Below are positions 53,478 through 61,113 of a stretch of 64,000 nucleotides of DNA, piece by piece. This stretch comes from CATOSP01 sp965204715. Its GTDB lineage: Bacteria; Chloroflexota; Dehalococcoidia; Lucifugimonadales; UBA3495. Position 1 is the first letter of the stretch; every line of letters starts with the position of its first letter. The DNA lies in contig OZ242009.1 in NCBI GenBank assembly GCA_965204715.1, positions 2,914,001-2,978,000 on the forward strand. Reading direction: 5' to 3'. Below the pieces are notes generated by a model. The model did not search any database, was not told where the DNA came from, and worked only from the letters and a program-made list of their open reading frames with translations. Position numbers and translations under genes: made by a program.

Positions 53478-54827
53478 TTAAACCTGGCGATGAACGGGGC
53501 GAGGTTCAGGCCCATAGGCAGACTCGTCTGCCTCATTGATGGTGGCGGAGCCCGGGTCGTCCGAAGCAGGGTGTTCCAGCGTTGTATCCTCCTCGTACCT
53601 GAACTGCACTTCCGTCACCTCAATGTCCGGTTCCAATTCAGGATACAATCGGCGCAGGTCCCACTCGCTAATCCATCGCCGGACGAAGGAGCGGATTCTG
53701 GGCCGTCTCGTCTGAGCGATTCCGCGCTCAATGTCCGGGGCGTCCCAACTGTATGCCCGGGAATGGATGTCCTTTAGCTTGTCATACAGGAAGGACAGGG
53801 TTGCGTCGTCGGGATCATCCAGCGGGTGTAGCCCTCGTTCAATGAGGCGCATCCCGGTTTCTGCTCGGGCCGCAAGCAAATTATCGGTGTCCCTTCCCCT
53901 GCCCCGAAGGCGGGGGGCTGCCTTATCGCGGTCTTCCTTGGTGTCGAGAACCAATTCGGCAAGACCTGCGGTGACGGTCCCGACGACTACCAGGCCCGGG
54001 TATTTTTCGTCGGCCGCCTGACCCAGCCAACGGGTCAACTCCCCGTAGGACCGGGCGCGCTGGAGAACGCTGTAATTAGCGACCAACTCGATTTCGTCCA
54101 TGAGTATAACCCAACCGCGGTAGCCGGCAGCCTTGATTAGTTCCAAGAGGAACCGCAACTTTTGCCGGGGCATATCCCTGGCTGTCGGCGCCCGGAAGGA
54201 ATAGGCCTGGCGTTGGCCGATATGAGTCAGCCCGTCTCGGACGCTTTTGAGCTGAATCTTCTCACCGGCCCAGAACCAATTGATTTCATTCAGTAACTCG
54301 GGGTCATTGTCCTTTTCATGAACCAACAGGGTCGCGGGCAGAATGCGATGCAGGCCGTTGTCCTCCCGGTTGGCCCACACGAAAAAATCGGCATAGCTTT
54401 GGGAGTTGTATTCCAGCTTCTGGGCGATCTCCTCCACCATGTGGCCGGTAATACCGGGAACCCTGCCGTTGGCTACGGCGGCTTTGAAAACCTTTTCCAT
54501 GTCGAACAGTGGCGTTTCCTTGCTGATGACCACTCGGCTGCAAACGAAGTTCCGTTGCAGGGCCTGAGTCTCCAGGTAACTTAACAGGTGAGACTTGCCA
54601 GCGCCAAACTCCCCCGCAACCAACATCCCCAGGCCGGGGTCTGCCATATCGGATTCGCCGGAAACGCGGTCGAGCATGGAGTTGAAATCACGCTCAACGG
54701 AAGGTTGGTGGCATCCCAAGACCGCCACAGCGTCGCTATTGGGTACCCCGTTCCTCAGGGCTTCCAGAGCCCGGCGGTTCACCAACCTGGACGATGACTC
54801 TGCTGCGCCGATTCCCATTCCAATCAC
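53478..54827 (-). CDS. DUF2791/BrxD-like P-loop ATPase
   Basis: A 449-residue ATPase of the BrxC/BrxD (DUF2791) kind, third gene of the operon. Walker A is GEFGAGKSHLL (72-82). Walker B is GWVILMDEIELVANYS with Asp244-Glu245. The early text RRALEALRNGVPNSDAVAVL matches the family (binding of a DNA-acting partner is assumed for it). The C-terminal 50 residues are acidic and probably flexible. The family is found in BREX, Shango and related defence systems. Its ATG overlaps the preceding gene by 4 bp (ATGA). P-loop and Walker B are intact, so it should hydrolyse ATP. Confidence 0.85.
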   Translation of the reverse strand: MIGMGIGAAESSSRLVNRRALEALRNGVPNSDAVAVLGCHQPSVERDFNSMLDRVSGESDMADPGLGMLVAGEFGAGKSHLLSYLETQALQRNFVCSRVVISKETPLFDMEKVFKAAVANGRVPGITGHMVEEIAQKLEYNSQSYADFFVWANREDNGLHRILPATLLVHEKDNDPELLNEINWFWAGEKIQLKSVRDGLTHIGQRQAYSFRAPTARDMPRQKLRFLLELIKAAGYRGWVILMDEIELVANYSVLQRARSYGELTRWLGQAADEKYPGLVVVGTVTAGLAELVLDTKEDRDKAAPRLRGRGRDTDNLLAARAETGMRLIERGLHPLDDPDDATLSFLYDKLKDIHSRAYSWDAPDIERGIAQTRRPRIRSFVRRWISEWDLRRLYPELEPDIEVTEVQFRYEEDTTLEHPASDDPGSATINEADESAYGPEPRPVHRQV

Positions 54828-55804
54828 TCCTGGACAGTGGTGTCCGCCAAGCGGACCAGAGTAGAAAAGGGATTGCCTTGGTTCCGGTCCTGGACTTCAT
54901 CGCTGATTCTTGCGTAGAGTGCTTGATAGATAAAAAATCCTTTTCCGCGCAATTCCGTATCCAGGAAGTCTTCATCGGCCAGCACCACCATGAGAACGCC
55001 TACCAGCCGGTCCGTACTATCAATGAGTTCCCGCATCAGTTCATAGTGGTCCATGGTCGCCGGTCGGGAATAAAAGAACAGGCCGTCTCTCGGATTCCGC
55101 CGCAGGGTCACTCGACAGTTGTCCAGTAAGACCAGTGTTCCCGCATATCCAATGAATTTGACCCAGTTAAAGAGGGATTCCAGGAAATGGCGGGCATTGG
55201 TACGGACGATGGTGTTGTAAATGGAGTATCGCCGGACGCTGGACACTCTTCGATTGCGCCCGGTTAGCCATTCAATCAATTCCTCCCCTTGCTGACTCTC
55301 CGCGCCTCCGCCCATTTCCGCAAGGCACAGATGGGTCATCGCCATCCGGAAATCCCGGGACATATCTGAATTCTGCGTGACAGCCCGGAACAAGGGCATG
55401 CGCAATTCCATGCGAACCAGGGACTCATCAACGGAGTTGGCAGCACCAATGGCGTGGACAATGGGCAACTCGGTCTGGGGGTCGATCAAGTCGGTAAGGT
55501 ACCCCGCATCACTGGACAACCGCAACACAACTCTGCGGGCCAGCAGTCGCCAATCAACTTGCTGGGCGATACGGAAGAAAATCTCCTGGGGCATATGGAC
55601 CCGGGTATCCCCCGAATCCACGCTGACCACCAGATAGTCCAAGCGGGAACCAATATCCTTAAGCTGTCCCTTTACTAAAGGCGCCAAGGCTTCCTTGACC
55701 GGCACGACAAACTTGATGGACGAGCCACCGTCCCTTACGAATCCGTCCAAGTACTCGCTCTTGATAACCTCCAGCCATTCTCGGACAGAAAGCGTGTTGG
55801 TCAT
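54824..55804 (-). CDS. DUF2791/BrxD-like protein lacking the P-loop
   Basis: A 326-residue second member of the same family by its start WLEVIKSEYLDGFVRDGGSS then IKFVV, the usual first lines of BrxD-like proteins. No GxxxxGK(S/T) is present: the place of the P-loop reads VPVKEALAPLVKGQLKD. A hydrophobic strand LVLLDNC (224-230) takes the place of Walker B, without the Glu. It is probably an inactive, structural or regulatory partner of the ATPase encoded next, with which it overlaps by 4 bp. It also overlaps the preceding gene by 4 bp. Confidence 0.78.
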   Translation of the reverse strand: MTNTLSVREWLEVIKSEYLDGFVRDGGSSIKFVVPVKEALAPLVKGQLKDIGSRLDYLVVSVDSGDTRVHMPQEIFFRIAQQVDWRLLARRVVLRLSSDAGYLTDLIDPQTELPIVHAIGAANSVDESLVRMELRMPLFRAVTQNSDMSRDFRMAMTHLCLAEMGGGAESQQGEELIEWLTGRNRRVSSVRRYSIYNTIVRTNARHFLESLFNWVKFIGYAGTLVLLDNCRVTLRRNPRDGLFFYSRPATMDHYELMRELIDSTDRLVGVLMVVLADEDFLDTELRGKGFFIYQALYARISDEVQDRNQGNPFSTLVRLADTTVQE

Positions 55805-56616
55805 CGGCCGACTCCAGTGAATTGGATCCCGTAATAGAGCACAGTTTCGCCGTTTGGTCCTACGAAAGAGATGGTCCCCCTGGGATTTCTGGTGCCCGTG
55901 GACGCAGGGAAGGATACCCGAGCTCCTGAGCGAACTTCATTGACACCGCTATTTTCCAGGCTATACAAGTCCCGGGCGAAGTCCAACTGGCTGTATTCTC
56001 GCTGGGCATCGGGCAAGCCCGTGAATAGGCCATATATCCGGTCCAACCGGACTACTTGACCGACGCCGCCCAGTTTTAATCTGTCGGCAGTGTCAGATTG
56101 CGACAGTTCCAGGTAGGCGCCGTACAGAGATTCCAGAAACGGCTGCGGCCTGAACCGGGGCGGGCTTTGCTGGAGCTTCGCCAGGTCTGCCACTATTTTC
56201 GTCGGCCTTATAGACGAACTTCTGGATGATTTTCTGCCGCTGGCAATCCGCACCGCTCGGTCTCCGGGTAGAACTCGAAGAACCGAAGGGTGAGCAATCA
56301 ACCTGCCGTCCCTTTCAAATATCTGGAGCCCTTGCTTATCCGCTTCTTTCTGCAACTCGCCCGCGTACTGGTCTTGCAAGTATGCCAGTTCTTCCTCCGG
56401 GGCAAAGGGCCAGGCCTGGGTTGCGTTGCCGACCTGCTGTCGGATCAGGCTCAGGCTTTCCTCCAGCCTGGCGGTCCCTCTTCTGACAGCCGCGATGTTG
56501 CCCGCCCTGGCGTCTCTTTGCAATTGGCGCGCCAGCCTGGAAACATCGCCCAATGCCTGTAACACCGAGTCTGCCGCCCTCTCAGTCGCGGCGAATCCCT
56601 CTTCAAAAGTGCTCAT
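55801..56616 (-). CDS. unknown helical protein, first gene of the operon
   Basis: A 271-residue protein. The N-terminal 65 residues, ATERAADSVLQALGDVSRLA RQLQRDARAG and beyond, are a likely coiled coil. A middle region has the motif RLIAHPSVLRVLPGDRAVRI followed by a basic Ser-rich loop (GRKSSRSSSIRPTK), and the end, FVGPNGETVLYYGIQFTG, is beta-rich. I recognise no family; it stands where TerB-type proteins stand in Shango but does not look like one. The start at 56616 has GGAGGGAAGG immediately upstream and is preferred to a GTG four codons earlier. Overlaps the next gene by 4 bp. Confidence 0.75.
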   Translation of the reverse strand: MSTFEEGFAATERAADSVLQALGDVSRLARQLQRDARAGNIAAVRRGTARLEESLSLIRQQVGNATQAWPFAPEEELAYLQDQYAGELQKEADKQGLQIFERDGRLIAHPSVLRVLPGDRAVRIASGRKSSRSSSIRPTKIVADLAKLQQSPPRFRPQPFLESLYGAYLELSQSDTADRLKLGGVGQVVRLDRIYGLFTGLPDAQREYSQLDFARDLYSLENSGVNEVRSGARVSFPASTGTRNPRGTISFVGPNGETVLYYGIQFTGVGR

Positions 56617-57223
56617 CCTTCCCTCCACTTCGTGCCCAATACTTACAGAGGATCAACCTGGGAAGCCGCAGGGCATGTCCCTCACAAAAACCACACGGTG
56701 GCGCGGAGGTGACATCGCCAAGGGCCGTGCTACGGCTGTCCGCTTTGATGGGATCACTCAACCCAGGCAAGATGCAAGGATCGTTCCCCTGCTTTGGCAG
56801 CGTTTGGCCAGGGGGAATTGCGCTGAAAGTGCCCTGCCGATAGGGTAGCGATCAAGCTGTTTTTGGCGCAAGTATTTCTTGCAGTTTCGTGAGAAGGATC
56901 TCATCGACCGGGCCAAGTCAAGCGTGGCGCGCTCGTGAATTCCTCTCCGTGGGTAGGTAAAGTGAAACCTGTAGCAGGACGTGAGAGTAGCCACTGGCCA
57001 TACCAGCATTGAGCAGGATCAATGATCCGATTGGCTTACCAAATTACAGGACTGCCAATGACCGCGCAGTCAGGGTCTAGCCCTCCTAATTGTCACCAGT
57101 GCAGCAACGATTATAGGACCAGGACTGATTGCCCCTGGTTGACCCCTGAGGGTTGTAAACCTTATAGAAGATGGCCCAATTACGGCGGTCCAAGCCCTCA
57201 TAGGGTATTCCCAGAGCCAATGC
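56617..57223. other. gene-poor gap upstream of the five-gene operon
   Basis: About 600 bases on which I can support no gene on either strand; short open frames have no family text or ribosome-binding site. The promoter of the five-gene operon should lie at the left end, but I see no clear -35/-10 pair. The base composition is lower in G+C than the flanks, as in other transferred stretches here. Confidence 0.4.
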
Positions 57224-57249
57224 AAAAACCCCTGCCTTGCTGACAGGGG
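57224..57249 (-). terminator. Rho-independent terminator, minus strand
   Basis: On the minus strand CCCCTG (57249-57244), a 9-base loop, CAGGGG (57234-57229), then TTTTT (57228-57224). It is the last terminator for minus-strand transcripts coming from the IS3 remnant or the DUF6527 operon. Confidence 0.65.
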
Positions 57250-57489
57250 CTCGGCAACTCAGTCCATTACCGGCAAGGTTGGGCGCTGGTTTCGTTAGAG
57301 GACAAGGCGCACCACCGACTACAGATCCAGAGTGAAGGAAATGGAGAAGGTTCTTAATTTTATCCAGATTGGTGGGCTTGAGTGCACGGTAGGTGGAACC
57401 GTCTTCGAGATGTGGCTGGGCGCTCTGTGATCCTTGAGAGCCCGGTACTTACGAGTGGTTCAAGCCACTTGCAGTGATCCGGGGCAGGG

Positions 57490-57656
57490 TCAGCGGAGAC
57501 CCAGCGTACCGATACGCCGTAGGCGGCCTGGAGAAACTCCGTCCGGGGCCCAGCTGGGTAGGCTTCGGGGCTTTTTCTGAGCACGTCCTGGAACACTTGC
57601 TTGTTCAGGCCGAGGTCGGCCACCAACTGCTCCAGTTTGGGGTTTTCCTCCTCCAT
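57490..57656 (-). pseudogene. IS3-family orfA/orfB remnant
   Basis: The minus strand reads MEEENPKLEQLVADLGLNKQ, VFQDVLRKSPEAYPAGPRTE, FLQAAYGVSVRWVS: the end of orfA (LEEENxKLKQLVADLxLDKxxLQDVLxKK) and the start of orfB (QRRELVRxLQEAYGVSERRAC) of an IS3-family element. Both ends are missing. It marks an old mobile element between the two defence-like gene clusters. The rest of 57250-57902 shows no gene. Confidence 0.65.
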
Positions 57657-57902
57657 GACCCGGGGGTGCCCCCCTCCGATTAGCGCGGGCCGAAGGCCAC
57701 GTCTTGGAACCGGACCGGGACTTCTTCACAGGACGATACTCCTGATCCGTAAGTTTGGACCATCCCGCAAAACTCGCATTTCTGCTGGTCCGAGATTCGG
57801 GGAGCAGATTCACCACGCTAGACTTTTGTATCCACAAGGTGCTGGCAACCTTCTAAGGTCAGCCACTTTGGCTGCTTGCACCCTCGGCATATTCAAGTCG
57901 AA

Positions 57903-58349
57903 CTACTTGCGCAAACCCGCTGGACAGACCGCATTCCACAGCCGTCGGATCACTGTGCCTAACGTGCGAGGGGGACGCGCTACACCAACCATTCGGGCCC
58001 GCTCAACATCCTCATAGGTAGGCCGCAACCGCGGGTCAATCCGATACGACCAGACCACCTCGTTTTCCCGGATGTGGTAGTGACTTCCGCAATCAGAACT
58101 GGTCCAGACCGACCCTCCCGTAGGGCCCTTCAACGATACCGATTTCCCATCGAAGTAAACGTGCCACCGACTGGGATGGAGCGAGAGTACCGTAAGCTCA
58201 CCGCAACCGCACGGACAGCGCAGGTTGACGGTCCGATGCTTGTGGCTGATCCAGATGTCACCGTCCTTGATTTCATCGAACGGGGGCATGGCCTCCACGA
58301 AGATCGGACGAAGATAAACCGATGCCAAGCCCGACCGCTCATCTCGCAT
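57903..58349 (-). CDS. DUF6527-family protein of ubiquitin-like operon
   Basis: A 148-residue small metal-binding protein. Cysteines of CPCGCGE (Cys45, Cys47, Cys49) and the later CGSHYHIRENEVVW (Cys87, His90, His92, Glu95) are the family hallmarks and probably bind zinc. Family members are found next to ThiF/E1 and ubiquitin-like genes, and a role as a peptidase or deconjugating enzyme is plausible but not proven by this sequence. The start is ATG 58349, inside the end of the ThiF gene (11-bp overlap), giving tight translational coupling. An earlier in-frame ATG at 58409 would overlap the ThiF gene more and lacks a family match. Confidence 0.82.
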   Translation of the reverse strand: MRDERSGLASVYLRPIFVEAMPPFDEIKDGDIWISHKHRTVNLRCPCGCGELTVLSLHPSRWHVYFDGKSVSLKGPTGGSVWTSSDCGSHYHIRENEVVWSYRIDPRLRPTYEDVERARMVGVARPPRTLGTVIRRLWNAVCPAGLRK

Positions 58350-59538
58350 AACGGATGCTGCCTTTATCGAGAACGAACTTCTGGAGGAACGAAGGGACCT
58401 CCGACACATACTGGCCTGTTCGGCGACGCCATTCCATCACCGCAAAGACCGCTCCGGCCGCGTTCACCTCAGGCAACTGCACATTGCTATAGCCCGGAGC
58501 ATCGCCATGCAGTCTGCCATCCGGTATGGCACCTTTCCACGCGTCTGAGCCACCCTCGTAAAAGCTCGTCGTCACCGCGCCTCTCACCGAGCAACCCTCG
58601 ATGGTTATACTCGCGCCCGAATCTATAAACGGTACACCAGACGCAGACACCGCTTGGTACACGATGTCCTGACGGGCCGAGTCGCCCTCGGTGAGCTGGT
58701 CAATACAGATGAATACGAAGTCGATGGAATGTTCAGCCACAAACTCCGCGAACATATCCTCGCTGTCCACCCTGGCCGGATGCGCATGGATGCCTTCCCG
58801 AAAGGCCTGGTATTTGGAGCGATAGTAATCGACCTTGAGGAACGATCCAGTCTCAACCATCTCTATCTCCCCTGCTGTTGGCGCCGCGGGAGCCCGCTTG
58901 AAGGTATGCCATTCGACGAAGTCGGGATCCAGCAAATGAATTTCCGACACTGGCGTCTTGGCTATAAGGTCGAAGAGAAAGGCACCGGTTCCGCCCAGGC
59001 CGATAATCGCGATCCGGTCGCCACGGATCTGGTCCTGAACCGGTGCTATCGCCGCCCGTTCCTCGAACGTGTTGGGTATGTGAAATGGATCCGGCAACAC
59101 CAGAGAGACGGCCTGGGAGTGCCCGGCAGCCGCAACAGCACCCAATACCTGTTTCGCATAGCGATGCAGTAAATCATGGGCGGTTTGGTCCGGCTCATAA
59201 TTGCCTTTAGCACCCTTACGGATGGATATGTTCGACCAGGTTTTTCCATCCCCACCTACAAGGTTCCCAATGGGATTGCCATCCCTATGGTAAACCCGCC
59301 CGTCATACTCCCCGTCAATGTTAACCTGGACGGCGTGGACGTCTCCTCCTATCCGGTTGTCAGGTCTCCCGCTGACAGGGTCGTACGACGTCTCGATGCT
59401 ACAGGTGCCGAGAACCCCGCCCACCAAGAGGCACGGAACTCGAACTATACGAACCACGCTGGGATCGGATGCAGGGTCGACTTCGACCCCGAACCCGACC
59501 TGCTTTGCAAAAGCCGCAAGACGATCTTTACGAGACAT
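58339..59538 (-). CDS. ThiF/E1-like adenylyltransferase with N-terminal domain
   Basis: A 399-residue E1-like protein. Residues 1-170 form a separate domain (VRVPCLLVGGVLGTCSIETS, HAVQVNIDGEYDG) of the kind that precedes ThiF in bacterial ubiquitin-like operons (DUF6791-like, from memory). The ThiF domain has the nucleotide motif AIIGLGGTGAFLFDL (GxGGTG at 180-185), HLLDPDFVEWHTFKR with the conserved acidic and basic residues, and FICIDQLTEGDSARQDI. Cys316 in ITIEGCSVRG is a candidate catalytic Cys. It should adenylate the C-terminus of the small protein encoded upstream. Its ATG overlaps that gene by 11 bp and it overlaps DUF6527 by 11 bp. No separate E2 gene is present in this operon. Confidence 0.85.
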   Translation of the reverse strand: MSRKDRLAAFAKQVGFGVEVDPASDPSVVRIVRVPCLLVGGVLGTCSIETSYDPVSGRPDNRIGGDVHAVQVNIDGEYDGRVYHRDGNPIGNLVGGDGKTWSNISIRKGAKGNYEPDQTAHDLLHRYAKQVLGAVAAAGHSQAVSLVLPDPFHIPNTFEERAAIAPVQDQIRGDRIAIIGLGGTGAFLFDLIAKTPVSEIHLLDPDFVEWHTFKRAPAAPTAGEIEMVETGSFLKVDYYRSKYQAFREGIHAHPARVDSEDMFAEFVAEHSIDFVFICIDQLTEGDSARQDIVYQAVSASGVPFIDSGASITIEGCSVRGAVTTSFYEGGSDAWKGAIPDGRLHGDAPGYSNVQLPEVNAAGAVFAVMEWRRRTGQYVSEVPSFLQKFVLDKGSIRYAR

Positions 59539-59776
59539 GCTCAGGGTCCACCGTAAAGCTCGTGCCGTCCTTGACCTGGACGTCCTTGCCAGGCAGCAGA
59601 ACACCGTCCTCGCCTTTCAGGTCATTTTCATAGTCGATGCCGGGAGTTCCGACGATGTATTTGCCTTCGGCCGAGTGTAGTTCGTTCCATATCTTCACGA
59701 TTTCGTCGTAGGTGACCAGATCACCCGGCACCTTATGCTGCCGACCGCTTACGTATATTTCCGTGCCACCGGTCAT
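59528..59776 (-). CDS. ubiquitin-like beta-grasp protein (multiubiquitin-domain family)
   Basis: An 82-residue single beta-grasp domain: TEIYVSGRQHKVPGDLVTYD then EIVKIWNE, and DGVLLPGKDVQVKDGTSFTV. The text matches the prokaryotic multi-ubiquitin family (Multi_ubiq), which usually carries one or more such domains. The C-terminus DPEHVS lacks the Gly-Gly of eukaryotic ubiquitin, as is common in this family; it may be joined by another residue or processed first. First gene of the operon Ubl - ThiF - DUF6527, with a promoter in the divergent region 59804-59863. The overlap with ThiF suggests fixed stoichiometry. Confidence 0.82.
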   Translation of the reverse strand: MTGGTEIYVSGRQHKVPGDLVTYDEIVKIWNELHSAEGKYIVGTPGIDYENDLKGEDGVLLPGKDVQVKDGTSFTVDPEHVS

Positions 59777-59803
59777 AGTCTCCTGCCTCCGTCCCTTAAA
59801 TTA

Positions 59804-59832
59804 TTGACAGTACCATGTGTGAGACGCACAAT
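59804..59832 (+). promoter_or_regulatory. promoter toward XRE-ImmA pair
   Basis: TTGACA (59804-59809), 17-base spacer, CACAAT (59827-59832). Next to it, AACGG (59870-59874) and CCGTT (59884-59888) form an inverted repeat 19 bp before the XRE start, a possible operator for that regulator. Confidence 0.5.
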
Positions 59833-59835
59833 AAG

Positions 59836-59863
59836 CCTATACCCTGGAAAACCTGCATGTCAA
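59836..59863 (-). promoter_or_regulatory. promoter toward the ubiquitin-like operon
   Basis: On the minus strand TTGACA (59863-59858), a 16-base spacer and TATAGG (59841-59836). It faces away from, and lies within 30 bp of, the plus-strand promoter, so binding by one regulator could control both operons. Confidence 0.5.
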
Positions 59864-59906
59864 TCCTAAAACGGTACGGTGTCCCGTTGTTCGCACAGGA
59901 GGAGTC

Positions 59907-60377
59907 GTGAACACGCGAAAACTGGACCTCAGCGATTTAGGTCAGCTGGTTTACGCCGAGCGAACCAGGAGAGGCCTCAGCCTGCGCGAAGCGGCCGCAG
60001 AGACGGAAATTCCGCTCAATACGCTGGCCCGCGTTGAGAGGGGACACGTTCCAGATCTTCAGAAGTTCAAGCGCCTCGTCGAGTGGTCTGGGATTGACAT
60101 CCAGCAATTCTTCGAGGTCCACGAGAGGGCGACCGCAACGACCGAAGTGATTGCTGAGCATCTCCGGGCTGATCGCAACCTACCGCCCGAGGCGGCAGAC
60201 CGTATCGCGGCTATTGTGGGAGACCTCTACGAGGCACTGGCACGGCCTCAAGAAGTCGTCGCGGTGCACCTTCGCGCCGCCAGGACATTCCGGCCGGAGG
60301 CCGCCAGTTCGTTGGGCGCACTGCTCAGCGACCTGAACCAAGCCTTGGGAGAGGAACCCGATTATGGCGCTGCGTAG
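59907..60377 (+). CDS. XRE-family regulator with internal repeat
   Basis: A 156-residue protein. Residues 8-60 are an XRE/Cro helix-turn-helix domain (LVYAERTRRGLSLREAAAET, EIPLNTLARVERGHVPDLQK). The C-terminal part is a duplicated helical unit: VIAEHLRADRNLPPEAADRI and VVAVHLRAARTFRPEAASSL align with each other. The GTG start at 59907 follows AGGAGGAG. It overlaps the ImmA-like metalloprotease gene by 14 bp. In ImmR/ImmA-type pairs the protease cuts the repressor; by analogy this pair may release repression of the divergent ubiquitin-like operon. Confidence 0.85.
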   Translation: MNTRKLDLSDLGQLVYAERTRRGLSLREAAAETEIPLNTLARVERGHVPDLQKFKRLVEWSGIDIQQFFEVHERATATTEVIAEHLRADRNLPPEAADRIAAIVGDLYEALARPQEVVAVHLRAARTFRPEAASSLGALLSDLNQALGEEPDYGAA

Positions 60378-60942
60378 AGGATTCAAATCCGAAGCCGAAA
60401 GGATCGCCAGACGCTTGCAGACCGATCTGGAGCTGGGTTCCACGGATCCCGTCCCACCGGAACTCGTTGCCCAACTCCTCGGAATCGAGGTGAAAGCGGG
60501 CGATGAGTTACTCCCCCGCGAAAGATTCCAAGAACTACAAAGGATTCAACCCGACGCGTTCTCCGCATGCACACTCCGGCCTTCTCCTGACCGCACCGTC
60601 ATCGTGCATAACCCACTTTCGCCAAAGACGCGTCAAAAAAGCGATTTGGCACACGAACTTGCGCACACGCTCCTAGACCACGAACTCAGCCGTGTTCAAC
60701 GGCTCGGCGACGTGACCTTCCTATCGTGTGACCCTGTCCAAGAGGAAGAAGCTGCTTGGCTATCCGGATGCCTTCTCCTGCCACGGGCATTGCTACTCGC
60801 AGAGGTTCACCATGGAGCGAACGCGACAGAAATCGCCCAAAAACACGGTGTGAGTCAAAGGATGGTTCAGTACCGACTGGATGTTACTGGCGTGGTTCGG
60901 CAAACCCGCGCTGCGATGGAGAAGCGAAGCACCAGCAGATAA
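60364..60942 (+). CDS. ImmA/IrrE-family metallopeptidase
   Basis: A 192-residue protein with the HExxH zinc motif at 97-101 in SDLAHELAHTLLDHEL; the third ligand is probably a Glu in QEEEAAWLSGCLLLPR. The N-terminal EAERIARRLQTDLEL and the C-terminal helix-turn-helix-like part (ATEIAQKHGVSQRMVQYRLD) are typical of the family. It should cleave a partner repressor, here probably the XRE protein encoded just upstream, when a signal arrives. Overlaps that gene by 14 bp. 60943-61113 shows no gene. Confidence 0.86.
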   Translation: MALRRGFKSEAERIARRLQTDLELGSTDPVPPELVAQLLGIEVKAGDELLPRERFQELQRIQPDAFSACTLRPSPDRTVIVHNPLSPKTRQKSDLAHELAHTLLDHELSRVQRLGDVTFLSCDPVQEEEAAWLSGCLLLPRALLLAEVHHGANATEIAQKHGVSQRMVQYRLDVTGVVRQTRAAMEKRSTSR

Positions 60943-61113
60943 GCACCCCAGCTCGAGCCAACTCAACTAGAATCCTGTCTGCGATGCCAACCGAACCGGA
61001 AAAACAAAAACATTGCCTTCGGATTGGTGATGGGTGCAAGAGTCTATTCAAGTGACGGGATATATCCAGGTTGACGGTCAGAACGAGGATTTTGGGAAGA
61101 AGGTCAGCTAACC

